A stretch of 64,000 bases of DNA from Chitinophaga niabensis (GCA_017849435.1 JAFIGY010000005.1:124001-188000), one strand, 5' to 3'. Positions 8,844 through 17,615 are shown, counted from the stretch's first letter. The notes: generated by a model not told the origin, from the letters alone. Program-made: numbers and translations.

Positions 8844-8871
8844 AAAAAACCATCTTAACAGATGGTTTTTT
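8844..8871 (+). terminator. Terminator after the transketolase subunit
   Basis: Perfect hairpin with arms AAAAAACCATCT and AGATGGTTTTTT around a TAAC loop, ending in a T run. Confidence 0.8.
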
Positions 8872-8900
8872 TGTGTGTGGAGGGTCGTTTAAGGAATATT

Positions 8901-8916
8901 TGTTATATTTATAACA
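8901..8916. promoter_or_regulatory. 16-bp perfect palindrome upstream of the ECF sigma gene
   Basis: TGTTATA and TATAACA arms separated by TT form a perfect dyad about 45 bases before the sigma factor ATG. There is no T-run, so a DNA-binding site is more likely than a terminator. It includes TATATTTA, one base off the TAnnTTTG box, so the palindrome may overlap the promoter. Confidence 0.4.
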
Positions 8917-8960
8917 TACATCCTCACTCATGCAAATATCATTTTACCGTTTAACCATAT

Positions 8961-9512
8961 ATGTCCGTAACGCAAGAAGATAAGGAATTACTAGCGCTAT
9001 ACGGGCAGCCGGATACAAGGGAAAAGGGATTTACGCTGATCGTGCGGAAGTACCAGGAGAGATTGTATTGGCATATCCGGCGGCTTGTGATAGACCACGA
9101 GGATGCAAATGATGTATTACAGAATGTGTTCATAAAGGTTTGGAAGAACCTGGACACGTTCCGGGAAGATGCCCGGCTGTATACCTGGCTGTACAAGATT
9201 GCCACCAATGAATGCCTGACCTTCCTGGAGCAACAAAAGCGGAAATCCGCTATCTCCCTGTCTGACGTAGAAACCGGCCTGAGTAACAAATTACAGGCAG
9301 ACAGTCAGTTTGATGCGAACAAAATAGAATGGAAACTGCAAAAAGCCATCCTCAGCCTTCCGGAAAAACAACGGGTCGTGTTTAATCTCCGCTATTACGA
9401 CGAGATGCCATATGAAGAAATGAGCAGGATATTGGATACCTCCGAGGGGGCGCTGAAAGCATCGTACCATCACGCAGTAAAGAAGGTGGAAGATTTCATG
9501 AAAAATAATTAA
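8961..9512 (+). CDS. ECF-type RNA polymerase sigma factor
   Basis: 183 aa. Region 2 covers about residues 22-90 (LIVRKYQERLYWHIRRLV, DHEDANDVLQNVFIKVWKNL, TWLYKIATNECLTFL). Region 4 covers about 120-178 (LSLPEKQRVVFNLRYYDEMPYEEMSRIL, then the helix-turn-helix TSEGALKASYHHAVKKVE). It directs RNA polymerase to alternative promoters in the cytoplasm. Its gene is followed after 30 bases by a membrane protein that is probably its anti-sigma factor, and then by a periplasmic LTxxQ-type protein. The three genes form a compact signalling operon. The signal sensed is unknown. A palindrome upstream may serve autoregulation. Confidence 0.93.
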   Translation: MSVTQEDKELLALYGQPDTREKGFTLIVRKYQERLYWHIRRLVIDHEDANDVLQNVFIKVWKNLDTFREDARLYTWLYKIATNECLTFLEQQKRKSAISLSDVETGLSNKLQADSQFDANKIEWKLQKAILSLPEKQRVVFNLRYYDEMPYEEMSRILDTSEGALKASYHHAVKKVEDFMKNN

Positions 9513-9542
9513 ACCATCCGGTAGAATTATCGTCTTACTACT

Positions 9543-10166
9543 ATGACGCACAAAGGAAAAGAAATAGCGGAAGAATTGAGGCAGGCAGCCCCTGCCCTGG
9601 GATCTTTGGGCGATCCCCCGGCTTACGAAGTGCCGGAGGGTTATTTTGAAGGATTTCCGGAGCGGATCATGGAGCAGATCAAAGCCCAGGAGAGCAGGAA
9701 GATGATTGCAGACGAGCTGTCCGAGCTCTCTCCTTTTCTGGCAGCCATACCCCGCAGCATCCCTTTTACCGTCCCGGAGGGTTATTTAGAGGGCCTTACC
9801 CGGAAAGTAGCGGCCCGTAAATACGAAGAGCGCCCCGGCCGCGTGGTACATATGACCCGCCGGCTGCGCTTGTACAAGCGATGCCTGGCTGCCGCAGCTA
9901 TTGCCGGCGCCATCAGCGTAGGCGCCGTGCTGCTGTTCAAACATTATAGCAGTACTTCGCTGGACCGGCAACTGGCAAAGCTCAGCGACCAGGAGATCAT
10001 CGATTACCTGCAATACAGAACGGATGCATTTGATAATGACCATATCTTTGCCAATGTTTCGCTGGAAGAGGAAACACCCTCCGTACTGCCGGAAGATTTG
10101 TCAGAAAAGGATATAGACAGATACCTGGAAGAGAATTTATTAAAGGACATCCCACTTAAACAATGA
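9543..10166 (+). CDS. Probable anti-sigma factor, single-pass membrane protein
   Basis: 207 aa, with one hydrophobic helix at about residues 114-132 (CLAAAAIAGAISVGAVLLF) preceded by Arg/Lys, so the N-terminal 110 residues should be cytoplasmic and the C-terminal 70 periplasmic. The cytoplasmic part holds a duplicated element: YEVPEGYFEGFPERI (about 28-42) and FTVPEGYLEGLTRKV (about 75-89). Similar VPEGYFE motifs are common in Bacteroidota proteins encoded next to ECF sigma factors. The acidic C-terminus (SEKDIDRYLEENLL) is predicted helical. No classical zinc anti-sigma HxxxCxxC motif is seen. The role is inferred from gene order and topology. Confidence 0.65.
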   Translation: MTHKGKEIAEELRQAAPALGSLGDPPAYEVPEGYFEGFPERIMEQIKAQESRKMIADELSELSPFLAAIPRSIPFTVPEGYLEGLTRKVAARKYEERPGRVVHMTRRLRLYKRCLAAAAIAGAISVGAVLLFKHYSSTSLDRQLAKLSDQEIIDYLQYRTDAFDNDHIFANVSLEEETPSVLPEDLSEKDIDRYLEENLLKDIPLKQ

Positions 10167-10173
10167 GATAAGC

Positions 10174-10665
10174 ATGAAGCGAATAAACCTGAATTGGCTA
10201 TTGATCGGATGCCTGCTATGCCTGCTGTTGCCCGCCAAAAGCATGCTCGCGCAAGATGCTGCACAGGATGAGGCTTCCAAGCAGGACAAGATCAAATCTC
10301 TGGAAGTTGCTTACATTACGCGGGAACTGGACCTCACTCCCCAGGAAGCAGAGAAATTCTGGCCTGTCTATAACAAATATTCCAAAGAAGTGAATGACCT
10401 CATTGCCGAACGCAAACGCAAAGTGCAGGCACTGAAAGGCCAGCCGCGCACGGACGAGGGAGCAGAAGATGCACTGGACAAGGAATTGGGCTATGAACGG
10501 AGAATGCTGGATATCAAAACCCGCTATAAACAGGAATTCATGAAAGTATTACCCGCCCGGAAAGTCGGGAACATCTACCGCGCAGAACGGGAATTCCGGG
10601 GTATGATGATCCGGCAGCTGAAAGAACGAAAAGAGAACCGGATGATGCGGAAATTCAGACAATAG
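10174..10665 (+). CDS. Periplasmic LTxxQ/Spy-like protein in the ECF operon
   Basis: 163 aa with a signal peptide (WLLIGCLLCLLLPAKSMLAQ, cleavage near residue 26) and an otherwise very charged, helical mature part. The motif LDLTPQEAEKFWPVYNKY (about 50-67) is of the LTxxQ kind seen in CpxP/Spy-like stress sensors and in Bacteroidota proteins often labelled sensor of ECF-type sigma factor. It starts 7 bases after the anti-sigma candidate, so it is translationally close to it. It may bind unfolded protein or modulate the anti-sigma factor in the periplasm; that is inference. A bidirectional terminator follows. Confidence 0.7.
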   Translation: MKRINLNWLLIGCLLCLLLPAKSMLAQDAAQDEASKQDKIKSLEVAYITRELDLTPQEAEKFWPVYNKYSKEVNDLIAERKRKVQALKGQPRTDEGAEDALDKELGYERRMLDIKTRYKQEFMKVLPARKVGNIYRAEREFRGMMIRQLKERKENRMMRKFRQ

Positions 10666-10667
10666 CT

Positions 10668-10702
10668 AAAAAAGGATGTATCTCACGATACATCCTTTTT
10701 TT
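10668..10702. terminator. Bidirectional terminator between convergent genes
   Basis: Perfect hairpin of GGATGTATC and GATACATCC around TCAC, flanked by A-run and T-run, serving the ECF operon (plus) and the NTF2-like gene (minus). Confidence 0.85.
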
Positions 10703-11045
10703 ATTGCTCTTTATAATGCGCTCTTACTTCTTTGACCTTCCCCTCCGCATTCAGTACCATCATTTCCGCAGACAGCCTGTTACCAACGCTCTTATAGTAC
10801 AACACCACGGAATCAACCCCTTCCAGCACATGGTACAGTTCAAAATGCAGATCGGTGTAAGCGGTCAGCGCCCGGCTGAAATAGGCCCTCAGTGCTTCTT
10901 TACCGGTGATTCTGCCGCTGGGATCATTATTTATCTTTTTGATAAAGGGAGAATAGAATACAATGTCTTCCGCATAGTGTTCCATCACGGCTTCCAGGTC
11001 ATGCGCATTCCATGCCTGTACCCATTCGTTGGCAAAATTGCTCAT
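10701..11045 (-). CDS. NTF2-like (SnoaL-type) protein
   Basis: 114-aa cone-shaped alpha+beta barrel candidate. The opening WVQAWNAHDLEAVMEHYAEDIVFYSPF is typical of the SnoaL/NTF2-like fold, followed by ITGKEALRAYFSRAL and beta strands (LHFELYHVLEGVDSVVLYY). These proteins bind small hydrophobic ligands or act as small isomerases; the substrate cannot be inferred. No signal peptide, so cytoplasmic. It starts 12 bases after the stop of the metallo-hydrolase gene and is probably cotranscribed with it. Confidence 0.8.
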   Translation of the reverse strand: MSNFANEWVQAWNAHDLEAVMEHYAEDIVFYSPFIKKINNDPSGRITGKEALRAYFSRALTAYTDLHFELYHVLEGVDSVVLYYKSVGNRLSAEMMVLNAEGKVKEVRAHYKEQ

Positions 11046-11057
11046 AAGATCGTTGAT

Positions 11058-11804
11058 TTAAAATTTAGTGGTAGGTAGCTTGGTGTCGTGGTAAAAGAGG
11101 AAAGTCCAGCCTTCAGCCGTACCTCTTTCGAGATATTCCTGACGCAGTTCCATTGTACGTTTGCCGTCATAATCGTATTTGGCGATGAAGCGGCTTTTCA
11201 TCATGGAGATCTGGGGGGCTACATCGCCGCCGAAGAAAACCTTGTCTTCCCCGTCATCGATGAGGAACACCTGATGATAAGGGCAGTGTCCGCCGGTCCA
11301 TTCGTAATGAATATATCCGTCTATCGTTCCTTTCCCTTCCGTAAACACCACATTATCGCGTTTGGGCAACAGGTTCACTTCCTCCGCCAGATAAGATTTC
11401 CCATCGTGCTCCAGGGCATAAGCCAGTTCCTGTTTGTTGACATAGTAAGTGGCATGCGGAAAACTGAGAGAGCGTTCACGGGTGATAAGGTCTTCCACGC
11501 TTACTCCCCCGGCATGATCCTTATGCAGGTGGCTCATCAGCACTTTGGTCACCTCCATGGGGTTGATGCCGTTATCGATGAGGTTCTGGTGTAACTGGAG
11601 GATGCCGTCCGTATTGCGGAAACCAAGACCGGTATCCAGCAGCAGGATGTCCTTGTCCGTAATAACGAGGAAAGGCTGGATCTCTACCAGCAGGGAGCCG
11701 GCGCTGCGATCCTTCATACTATCCTTATGATCATCGAAAGGGATGAATTTCTTGGTTCCGTCTACTGTAAAACTTCCTTCAGACAAGGGGATGATTCGTG
11801 CCAT
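11058..11804 (-). CDS. Metallo-beta-lactamase-fold hydrolase
   Basis: 248 aa. The dinuclear zinc motif HLHKDHAGG is at residues 92-100. Further metal ligands are expected in TGGHCPYHQ and FFGGDVAP. The N-terminus reads as the family's first strand (IIPLSEGSFTVDG), and there is no signal peptide, so a cytoplasmic enzyme is likely. The lactonase/glyoxalase-II-like subgroup is possible but not resolved. The ATG at 11804 is preferred to one at 11855 inside rodA, because a TAATTTTG -7 box (11813-11820) lies 8 bases upstream and the extra 17 residues look unlike the family. Confidence 0.82.
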   Translation of the reverse strand: MARIIPLSEGSFTVDGTKKFIPFDDHKDSMKDRSAGSLLVEIQPFLVITDKDILLLDTGLGFRNTDGILQLHQNLIDNGINPMEVTKVLMSHLHKDHAGGVSVEDLITRERSLSFPHATYYVNKQELAYALEHDGKSYLAEEVNLLPKRDNVVFTEGKGTIDGYIHYEWTGGHCPYHQVFLIDDGEDKVFFGGDVAPQISMMKSRFIAKYDYDGKRTMELRQEYLERGTAEGWTFLFYHDTKLPTTKF

Positions 11805-11812
11805 ATCGTTTT

Positions 11813-11820
11813 CAAAATTA
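11813..11820 (-). promoter_or_regulatory. -7 promoter box TAATTTTG for the metallo-hydrolase
   Basis: TAnnTTTG match in the minus-strand rodA/hydrolase junction, only 8 bases before the ATG at 11804; predicts a very short leader. Confidence 0.4.
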
Positions 11821-11826
11821 CGGCTT

Positions 11827-13113
11827 TTACCGCAATACCATTTGCCTGTCCGCATCCAGCCGTAACATCACAAATATGAGCATGGTAAATGTCATCAATG
11901 AAGAACCGCCGTAACTCACCAGCGGCAAGGGAATACCGATCACCGGGGCGAGACCGATGGTCATGGATACGTTGATGGCCAGGTGAAAAAAGATGATGCT
12001 GGCCACACCGTAAGCATAAACACGACTGAATGTCGATCGCTGTCGTTCTGCCACATAAATGATCCGGAACATCAGCGCCACATAGAGGCCGATGAAAAGC
12101 ATGCTGCCTACGAAGCCGAAGTCTTCCCCGATGGTACAGAAGATGAAGTCAGTGCTTTGTTCCGGTACAAAATCGAAGCGGGTTTGTGTGCCTTTCAGGT
12201 ACCCTTTCCCCCAGAACCCTCCCGAACCGATGGCGATCATACTCTGACGGGTATTGTACGTGGCCTTGGGATCATTCTCTTTCCCCAGCATCACTTCAAT
12301 CCGGCGCACCTGGTATTCTTTCAGCACTTTGGTGAAAGCAAAAGGCACGATGAAAATAACAAAGGCAGAGCAGAAAGCCCATATGGTAATGATCAGCGCC
12401 AGCCGGGAGCGTTTGCGCCGGATCTCGCGGCGGCTGAAATAGATAACCAGCGCGGCCAGACCGGTGAAGATGTATAAGAGGATGTATTTATCCACCAGCA
12501 AGGCTGACAGCAATAACACGATGCCGGAGAATGCAATCACCAGCAGGATGCCCGGCAGACCTTCGCGGTACATGACAAGAAAGAACGAGAAATATACCAG
12601 TGCAAGACCTGTTTCGTTCTGCAGGATGATGATAGCGCAGGGTAAGAGCACCATGGCTGCGGCGATCAGGCGGGAACGGAGTTTGGAAAAATCCGTTTCC
12701 ACGGACGACAGGTATTTGGCTAACGCCAGATTGGTACAGAGTTTCGTAAGTTCGGCCGGTTGAAAGCGGAACCCGCCAACGGCCAGCCATGAACTCGAAC
12801 CCTTTACATCCGTTCCCATCGCCAGCACCAGCAAGAGCAACAGGATACCGAATGCGTAGAGGAGATTGGCCGTGGCGGTGAAGAATTTACTGTCCGTCAG
12901 CCAGATGCCGAGGGCCAGTATGGCGCAAATACTCAGCCAGAGCACTTGTCGCGCCCAGTTCTTGTTCTGGTGCAGAATGTTCTGCACAATATTATCTCCG
13001 TCGCGATACTCTGCCGCAAATATGGCCATTATCCCGATCACCACGAGGGCCAGGTACATCCCGAAAATGGGCCAGTCGATTCCAGTTGTGAGTTTCGCTT
13101 GCGGGCGATTCAT
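11827..13113 (-). CDS. rodA: Rod-shape peptidoglycan polymerase RodA
   Basis: SEDS-family glycosyltransferase that polymerises lipid II during cell elongation, partnered with PBP2. 428 aa with about ten membrane helices (for example IFGMYLALVVIGIMAIFAAEY, YAFGILLLLLVLAMG). Family motifs include GSSSWLAVGGFRFQPAELTKL (about residues 105-125), QSMIAIGSGGFWGKGYLKG and DFIFCTIGEDFGFVG. The C-terminal signature PVIGIPLPLVSYGGSS is also present. It begins 9 bases after the stop of mrdA, so it is the last member of the mreBCD-mrdA-rodA operon. The FtsW alternative is disfavoured by this context. Confidence 0.95.
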   Translation of the reverse strand: MNRPQAKLTTGIDWPIFGMYLALVVIGIMAIFAAEYRDGDNIVQNILHQNKNWARQVLWLSICAILALGIWLTDSKFFTATANLLYAFGILLLLLVLAMGTDVKGSSSWLAVGGFRFQPAELTKLCTNLALAKYLSSVETDFSKLRSRLIAAAMVLLPCAIIILQNETGLALVYFSFFLVMYREGLPGILLVIAFSGIVLLLSALLVDKYILLYIFTGLAALVIYFSRREIRRKRSRLALIITIWAFCSAFVIFIVPFAFTKVLKEYQVRRIEVMLGKENDPKATYNTRQSMIAIGSGGFWGKGYLKGTQTRFDFVPEQSTDFIFCTIGEDFGFVGSMLFIGLYVALMFRIIYVAERQRSTFSRVYAYGVASIIFFHLAINVSMTIGLAPVIGIPLPLVSYGGSSLMTFTMLIFVMLRLDADRQMVLR

Positions 13114-13122
13114 GGCTGTCTG

Positions 13123-15084
13123 TTAATGTGATATGATTTTTTTCAGAAGGTCTTCTCCGCTGGTGGCGATATAACTTACACTATTCAGAGAATCCAGTTT
13201 TGATTTTGTTCTCATGCGCGGCGACATGGTCACTGTTTCCATCATCTTCTGCAAAATGGGTCTGCGTTTAACGGAAATGGTGTCTGTCAGGTATTTTTCC
13301 ATGAGGATGCTCGCGATAGGTACCGCATAAGTCGCGCCAAAACCGGCATTCTCCACGATCACGGCGATCGCGATCTTCGGATCATCTTTTGGCGCGAAGC
13401 CTACGAACAGCGAGTGGTTGGGCTGTTTAGTCAGCACTCCGTCAATCTTCGCATAGTTCTCGGCCGTACCTGTTTTACCGCAAACGGCGATCCCGTCTAT
13501 CTGTGCGCCACGCGCCGTTCCGGCTCTTACCACGTCTTCCATACCAAGGATCACCGAGTTGAAGGCGGTATCGGAGATATGGGTGGCTACATCGTGGCGT
13601 TCTTTGTATTTCTGGAGGCGGGCCGACTTGTCGTTATCGATGCTTTCCACGAAGTGTGGAATGAAATAGGAACCCCTGTTCGCGATGATGCACATGGCGT
13701 TGGCCATCTGGAGCGGCGTAAGGTCGAGGTAACCCTGCCCCATCCCCACATATACTTCAGAGCAGGAATTCCATCTGCCGGCGTACACCCTGTTAAGAGC
13801 GGCCGTATCCGGGATCTTGCCGGCTTTTTCGCTCGGGATATCGATCCCCAGGCGATGTCCTAAGCCCATCGTCCGCAAGTATTCCGTCCATTTCACCTGT
13901 CCCTTTACAACACCACCCCATTTCCCGTTGTCTACAGACAGCCGGTAAAGGTGCATGAAATAGGAGTTACAGGAGTTGGCCATGGCAACGCGAAGGTTGG
14001 CAGCGTGACCGGGATTGGAGTGCGTACATTTGATGAAGCGTCCGCATTGTGCGTAACCGCCGTGACAAGGGTAACCAAAGCTCGGATTGATCACTCCTTC
14101 GTCCAGCGCGATCAGGCCCGTGATGGGTTTGAAGGTGGAGCCGGGAGGATACGTTGCCTGAATGGCCCTGTTCATCGTAGGTTTGGTGGTATCTACGTTC
14201 AGCTTTCCGAGGTTGAGGCCCTTGTAGGAGCCGGACAGCAAGTTCGGGTCGAAGGTGGGACCGCTGACCATGGCGAGTATACCGCCGGTCTTAGGATCGA
14301 TGGCCACAATGCTTCCCACTTTCCCTTTCATCATCTTTTCCCCGAGCAGTTGTAGTTCTATATCCAGCGCGAGGCGCAGGTTCTTGCCTGCGATAGCGGC
14401 GGTATCGAATTCTCCGTTCTCCAAAGGTCCCTGCGGGCGGTTGAGGTTGTCTTTTACCAGGTACTGGATACCGCGCTGGCCCATCAGGATGTCTTCATAC
14501 GTATTCTCAAGTCCGCTTAACCCTACATAGTCCCCTTGCTGATAGGAGCTATAGGCGGGGTTCTTCAGCTGGGTAGGGGAGATCTCTCCGATGTATCCCA
14601 GGAAGCTGGCGCCTGCGCCGTACGGATAAGATCTTACCGGGCGGAGCACCAGCTCGAAGCCGGGCTGAAAGAGGTACATGCTTTCCTGCATTTTGCCGTA
14701 AGTCTCCGGAGTGAGGAGGCTTGCAAACACGGAGGCGCGCACCCTTCCTTCGCGCCGGATCGCATTTGCAATCCGCCTGTCAAACTCATCTTTGTCGATC
14801 CCCAGTATGTGACACAAATAAGCCGTATCGATCTTCTTTACGCTGGCGGGCGTCACCATCAGATCATACAAGGCTTCATTGCGCAGGATGCTCCTGCTTT
14901 TACGATCGTAGATCATGCCACGGCTCGGGTATACGACCTTCTTCAGTACTGCATTCGCATCCGCCAGCTTGGAGTATTTCTTGTCCACCAGCTGCAAAAA
15001 AAACAACCTGGACACGATAAGTGCTATCATGCCAAGGATGATCAGTTGGATAACTCTTTTTCTGGGCTGATTGTAAACGGACAT
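13123..15084 (-). CDS. mrdA: Penicillin-binding protein 2 (elongasome transpeptidase)
   Basis: 653-aa class B PBP that crosslinks peptidoglycan with RodA; anchored by one N-terminal helix (VIQLIILGMIALIVSRLFFLQL). The pedestal/dimerisation region is about 45-220. The transpeptidase domain carries the SxxK motif STFK near residue 314, SxN (SCN in MANSCNSYF) near 371 and KTG in CGKTGTAENY near 536. The length matches other Bacteroidota PBP2. It sits between mreD and rodA on one transcript. It is the expected target of amdinocillin-type beta-lactams in this operon. Confidence 0.95.
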   Translation of the reverse strand: MSVYNQPRKRVIQLIILGMIALIVSRLFFLQLVDKKYSKLADANAVLKKVVYPSRGMIYDRKSRSILRNEALYDLMVTPASVKKIDTAYLCHILGIDKDEFDRRIANAIRREGRVRASVFASLLTPETYGKMQESMYLFQPGFELVLRPVRSYPYGAGASFLGYIGEISPTQLKNPAYSSYQQGDYVGLSGLENTYEDILMGQRGIQYLVKDNLNRPQGPLENGEFDTAAIAGKNLRLALDIELQLLGEKMMKGKVGSIVAIDPKTGGILAMVSGPTFDPNLLSGSYKGLNLGKLNVDTTKPTMNRAIQATYPPGSTFKPITGLIALDEGVINPSFGYPCHGGYAQCGRFIKCTHSNPGHAANLRVAMANSCNSYFMHLYRLSVDNGKWGGVVKGQVKWTEYLRTMGLGHRLGIDIPSEKAGKIPDTAALNRVYAGRWNSCSEVYVGMGQGYLDLTPLQMANAMCIIANRGSYFIPHFVESIDNDKSARLQKYKERHDVATHISDTAFNSVILGMEDVVRAGTARGAQIDGIAVCGKTGTAENYAKIDGVLTKQPNHSLFVGFAPKDDPKIAIAVIVENAGFGATYAVPIASILMEKYLTDTISVKRRPILQKMMETVTMSPRMRTKSKLDSLNSVSYIATSGEDLLKKIISH

Positions 15085-15113
15085 GCAGGTTACTAAATTA
15101 AAGAATTACCGGT

Positions 15114-15623
15114 TCACTTCCTGCTGAAGAACAACAATTCGTAGATCAGTATCAGGAAGAGGCTTACCGCCGTAGACAGCAAGATTTTCATCAACAGGTA
15201 CAAGGGATCGGAAAAGCTGAAAACGGACAGGCAAAAATATACAATGTTATGCAAGAGCACGAGCACTGAAACGTAAATCGCGAACTGGGAAGTTCCCATA
15301 CTGGTAACGGATGGCGTGCGTTGGGTGATCTCAAAGCCGCCCTGAGGGGAGAGGATGTTCAGTATGAAAGGCCGTAGGTACGCGATAAACACACAGGCTG
15401 CTGCATGTACGCCCATCGTATCTGAAAACATATCGAGCGTAAGCCCGAGAAAGAATCCCAGCAGCTGCAACGCCGGCCTCGGAAGGTTGAACGGCAGCAG
15501 CAGGATGAAGAGCATGTAGAGATAAGGGTTAACCAGCTGATGAATGAGTATCTGATCAAGTACCAGCACCTGGAACAGGATCAGTAATACGAAACGGATG
15601 ATATTTTTTAAGAGTACGCTCAT
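15114..15623 (-). CDS. mreD: Rod shape-determining protein MreD
   Basis: 169-aa integral membrane protein linking MreC to the elongation machinery. It is almost entirely hydrophobic with about five helices (for example LLFQVLVLDQILIHQL, LYMLFILLLPFNLP, LLGFFLGLTLDMFSD). Sequence conservation is low in MreD, so the call relies on topology, size and position between mreC and mrdA. Its ATG overlaps the mreC stop by 4 bases, which implies translational coupling. Confidence 0.85.
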   Translation of the reverse strand: MSVLLKNIIRFVLLILFQVLVLDQILIHQLVNPYLYMLFILLLPFNLPRPALQLLGFFLGLTLDMFSDTMGVHAAACVFIAYLRPFILNILSPQGGFEITQRTPSVTSMGTSQFAIYVSVLVLLHNIVYFCLSVFSFSDPLYLLMKILLSTAVSLFLILIYELLFFSRK

Positions 15624-16525
15624 TTTAGCAGGTTGCGTGTTGAATCTTCCAGCCTGGTCTGCTCATCGCGCAACAGGTTTTCGATCACATACACATATTG
15701 CAGGTTGTAAAAGTTGGTCGCGAATTTGAAACGGATACTGTAAGCCGTGCTGGATTTATCTGCCAGGCGGAAAGTATCAACATATCCGATGGGAATATCT
15801 TCCGGGAAAACGGCCGAGTAGCCGCTGGTAACGATCGTATCTCCGCGGTGCAGTTTGGCGCTGCGGGGTACATCTTTCATCTGCCCGAACTCTGCGCTGC
15901 CGCCGTCCCAGTACGCAGTACCAATCTCCCCGGAATTCCGGAGCCGGGCGCTGAATCCGAAGTTGGATGAAGTGGCGGAGGCGGTGGATTTATACAGCAT
16001 GGAGATCACTACGGCATAATTCTCGCTCACGCTCCGTACCACGCCTACCGCACCGTTAGGCCCTATCACCCCCATATTCGGCCGGATGCCATCTTTACTG
16101 CCCCGGCGGATAGTAATGGTATTGGCTTCGCGGCTCACAGAGTTATTGATCACTTTGGCTTCGCGGAAAAGGAATTTGCGCACTTCTGTGCTGAGCAGCT
16201 TGCGGGTAGAATCGTTGCTGAACTTGCGGAGGGTATCCCGTTTTATGAAGGATGTGGTATCGCGGGTATCGTAGCTGGACTTTATCTCGTTGTGAAGTCG
16301 CATGTTTTCCGCTACCAGACTGTCGTTCGTGGCTTTCAGGTGAAAGTAATACTGAACATCGTTGTATTTTGTATAGAGCTTACCGCTGACGCTGCTGGCG
16401 GAGTTGAGGTATACGGTACGCTGGAAGTTGTTGTTCCGGAATACGAATATAAAGCAAATCACTTCCAGCAGCATAAACAGAAAGAAGTTGAAATACCGCC
16501 TAAAGAAAATGATCAGATTTCGCAC
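15620..16525 (-). CDS. mreC: Rod shape-determining protein MreC
   Basis: 301 aa. An N-terminal membrane anchor (FNFFLFMLLEVICFIFVF) is followed by a coiled coil (about 60-85, KATNDSLVAENMRLHNEI) and the two beta-barrel MreC domain (about 125-285; GSKDGIRPNMGVIGPNGAVGVV, DIPIGYVDTFRL). It scaffolds PBP2/RodA in the periplasm. It overlaps mreD by 4 bases and follows mreB by 54 bases. The family call is strong. Confidence 0.92.
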   Translation of the reverse strand: MRNLIIFFRRYFNFFLFMLLEVICFIFVFRNNNFQRTVYLNSASSVSGKLYTKYNDVQYYFHLKATNDSLVAENMRLHNEIKSSYDTRDTTSFIKRDTLRKFSNDSTRKLLSTEVRKFLFREAKVINNSVSREANTITIRRGSKDGIRPNMGVIGPNGAVGVVRSVSENYAVVISMLYKSTASATSSNFGFSARLRNSGEIGTAYWDGGSAEFGQMKDVPRSAKLHRGDTIVTSGYSAVFPEDIPIGYVDTFRLADKSSTAYSIRFKFATNFYNLQYVYVIENLLRDEQTRLEDSTRNLLK

Positions 16526-16579
16526 TTGGTTCTAAGTCTTTGGATTCCGGATTGCAGGCCCCGCGAGGGGCCTGTGTGT

Positions 16580-17602
16580 TTATTGCATCAGGAAAGGATA
16601 CTTGCCGATATGTTTGAGCGCGATACCGGTGCCCCTTACTACGGCGCGCAGCGGGTCGTCTGCTACATGTACCGGCAGCTTGATCTTCTGGGACAGGCGT
16701 TTGTCCAATCCGCGCAACAGCGCCCCGCCACCTGTGAGGTACAGGCCACGGCGGTAAATATCGGATGCCAGTTCCGGCGGCGTTGTTTCCAGCGCTTTCA
16801 GGATCGCTTCTTCTATTTTGAAAATGGATTTGTCCAACGCTTCCGCGATCTCCTGGTAAGATACCATGATCTGCTTGGGAATGCCGGTCACGAGGTCACG
16901 CCCGTTCACGGGTATCTCATCCGGCGGATTGTCCAGCTCCTTCAGCGCAGAACCGATTTGGATCTTAATCTGCTCGGCGGTTCTTTCACCGATGAGCAGG
17001 CTATGGTAGCGGCGCAGGGCTTCCATGATATCTGCCGTGAATTCATCACCGGCAATACGGATACTCTGGTCGCACACAATACCGGCCAGGGCGATCACGG
17101 AGATACCGGTGGTACCCCCTCCGATATCGATGATCATGTTACCTACCGGTTCTTCCACATCTATGCCAATACCGAGGGCGGCAGCCATCGGTTCGTGAAT
17201 GAGGTATACTTCTTTGGCCCCGGCCTGTTCGGCAGAGTCGCGCACCGCACGTTTTTCCACTTCCGTGATACTGGAAGGGATACAGATCACCATGCGCCAG
17301 CTGGGGGCGAATAACGGCTTCTTGGGGTATATCATTTTGATAAGCTCCCGGATCATGCCCTCTGCAGCATTGAAATCCGCGATCACACCGTCTTTCAGCG
17401 GACGGATGGTGCGCAGGTATTCATGCGTTTTCTCGTGCATCATCATCGCCTTTTTGCCTACGGCAACGATCTTGCCGCTGGCTCTTTCTATCGCTACGAT
17501 GGAAGGTTCGTCCACCACTACGGAATCATTATGGATGATCAGCGTGTTGGCTGTTCCAAGGTCGATTGCAATCTCCTGAGTTAAAAAGTTAAAGAAGCCC
17601 AT
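16580..17602 (-). CDS. mreB: Actin-like cell-shape protein MreB
   Basis: 340-aa bacterial actin that forms membrane-associated filaments and orients wall synthesis. Visible are the phosphate 1 motif AIDLGTANTLI (about 12-22), the phosphate 2 motif MIIDIGGGTTGISVIAL, the adenosine motif YLTGGGALLRGL (near residue 289) and the connective LIHEPMAAALG. It is the first gene of the mre operon and is preceded by a TATTTTTG -7 box 13 bases before the ATG. The N-terminal FFNFLTQEI is a plausible amphipathic membrane-binding segment. Confidence 0.97.
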   Translation of the reverse strand: MGFFNFLTQEIAIDLGTANTLIIHNDSVVVDEPSIVAIERASGKIVAVGKKAMMMHEKTHEYLRTIRPLKDGVIADFNAAEGMIRELIKMIYPKKPLFAPSWRMVICIPSSITEVEKRAVRDSAEQAGAKEVYLIHEPMAAALGIGIDVEEPVGNMIIDIGGGTTGISVIALAGIVCDQSIRIAGDEFTADIMEALRRYHSLLIGERTAEQIKIQIGSALKELDNPPDEIPVNGRDLVTGIPKQIMVSYQEIAEALDKSIFKIEEAILKALETTPPELASDIYRRGLYLTGGGALLRGLDKRLSQKIKLPVHVADDPLRAVVRGTGIALKHIGKYPFLMQ

Positions 17603-17615
17603 TGTTTGATACGGT

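Noticed and set aside
16292-17314. 340-aa plus-strand frame over mreC/mreB
   Set aside because: Antisense to the well-supported mre operon.
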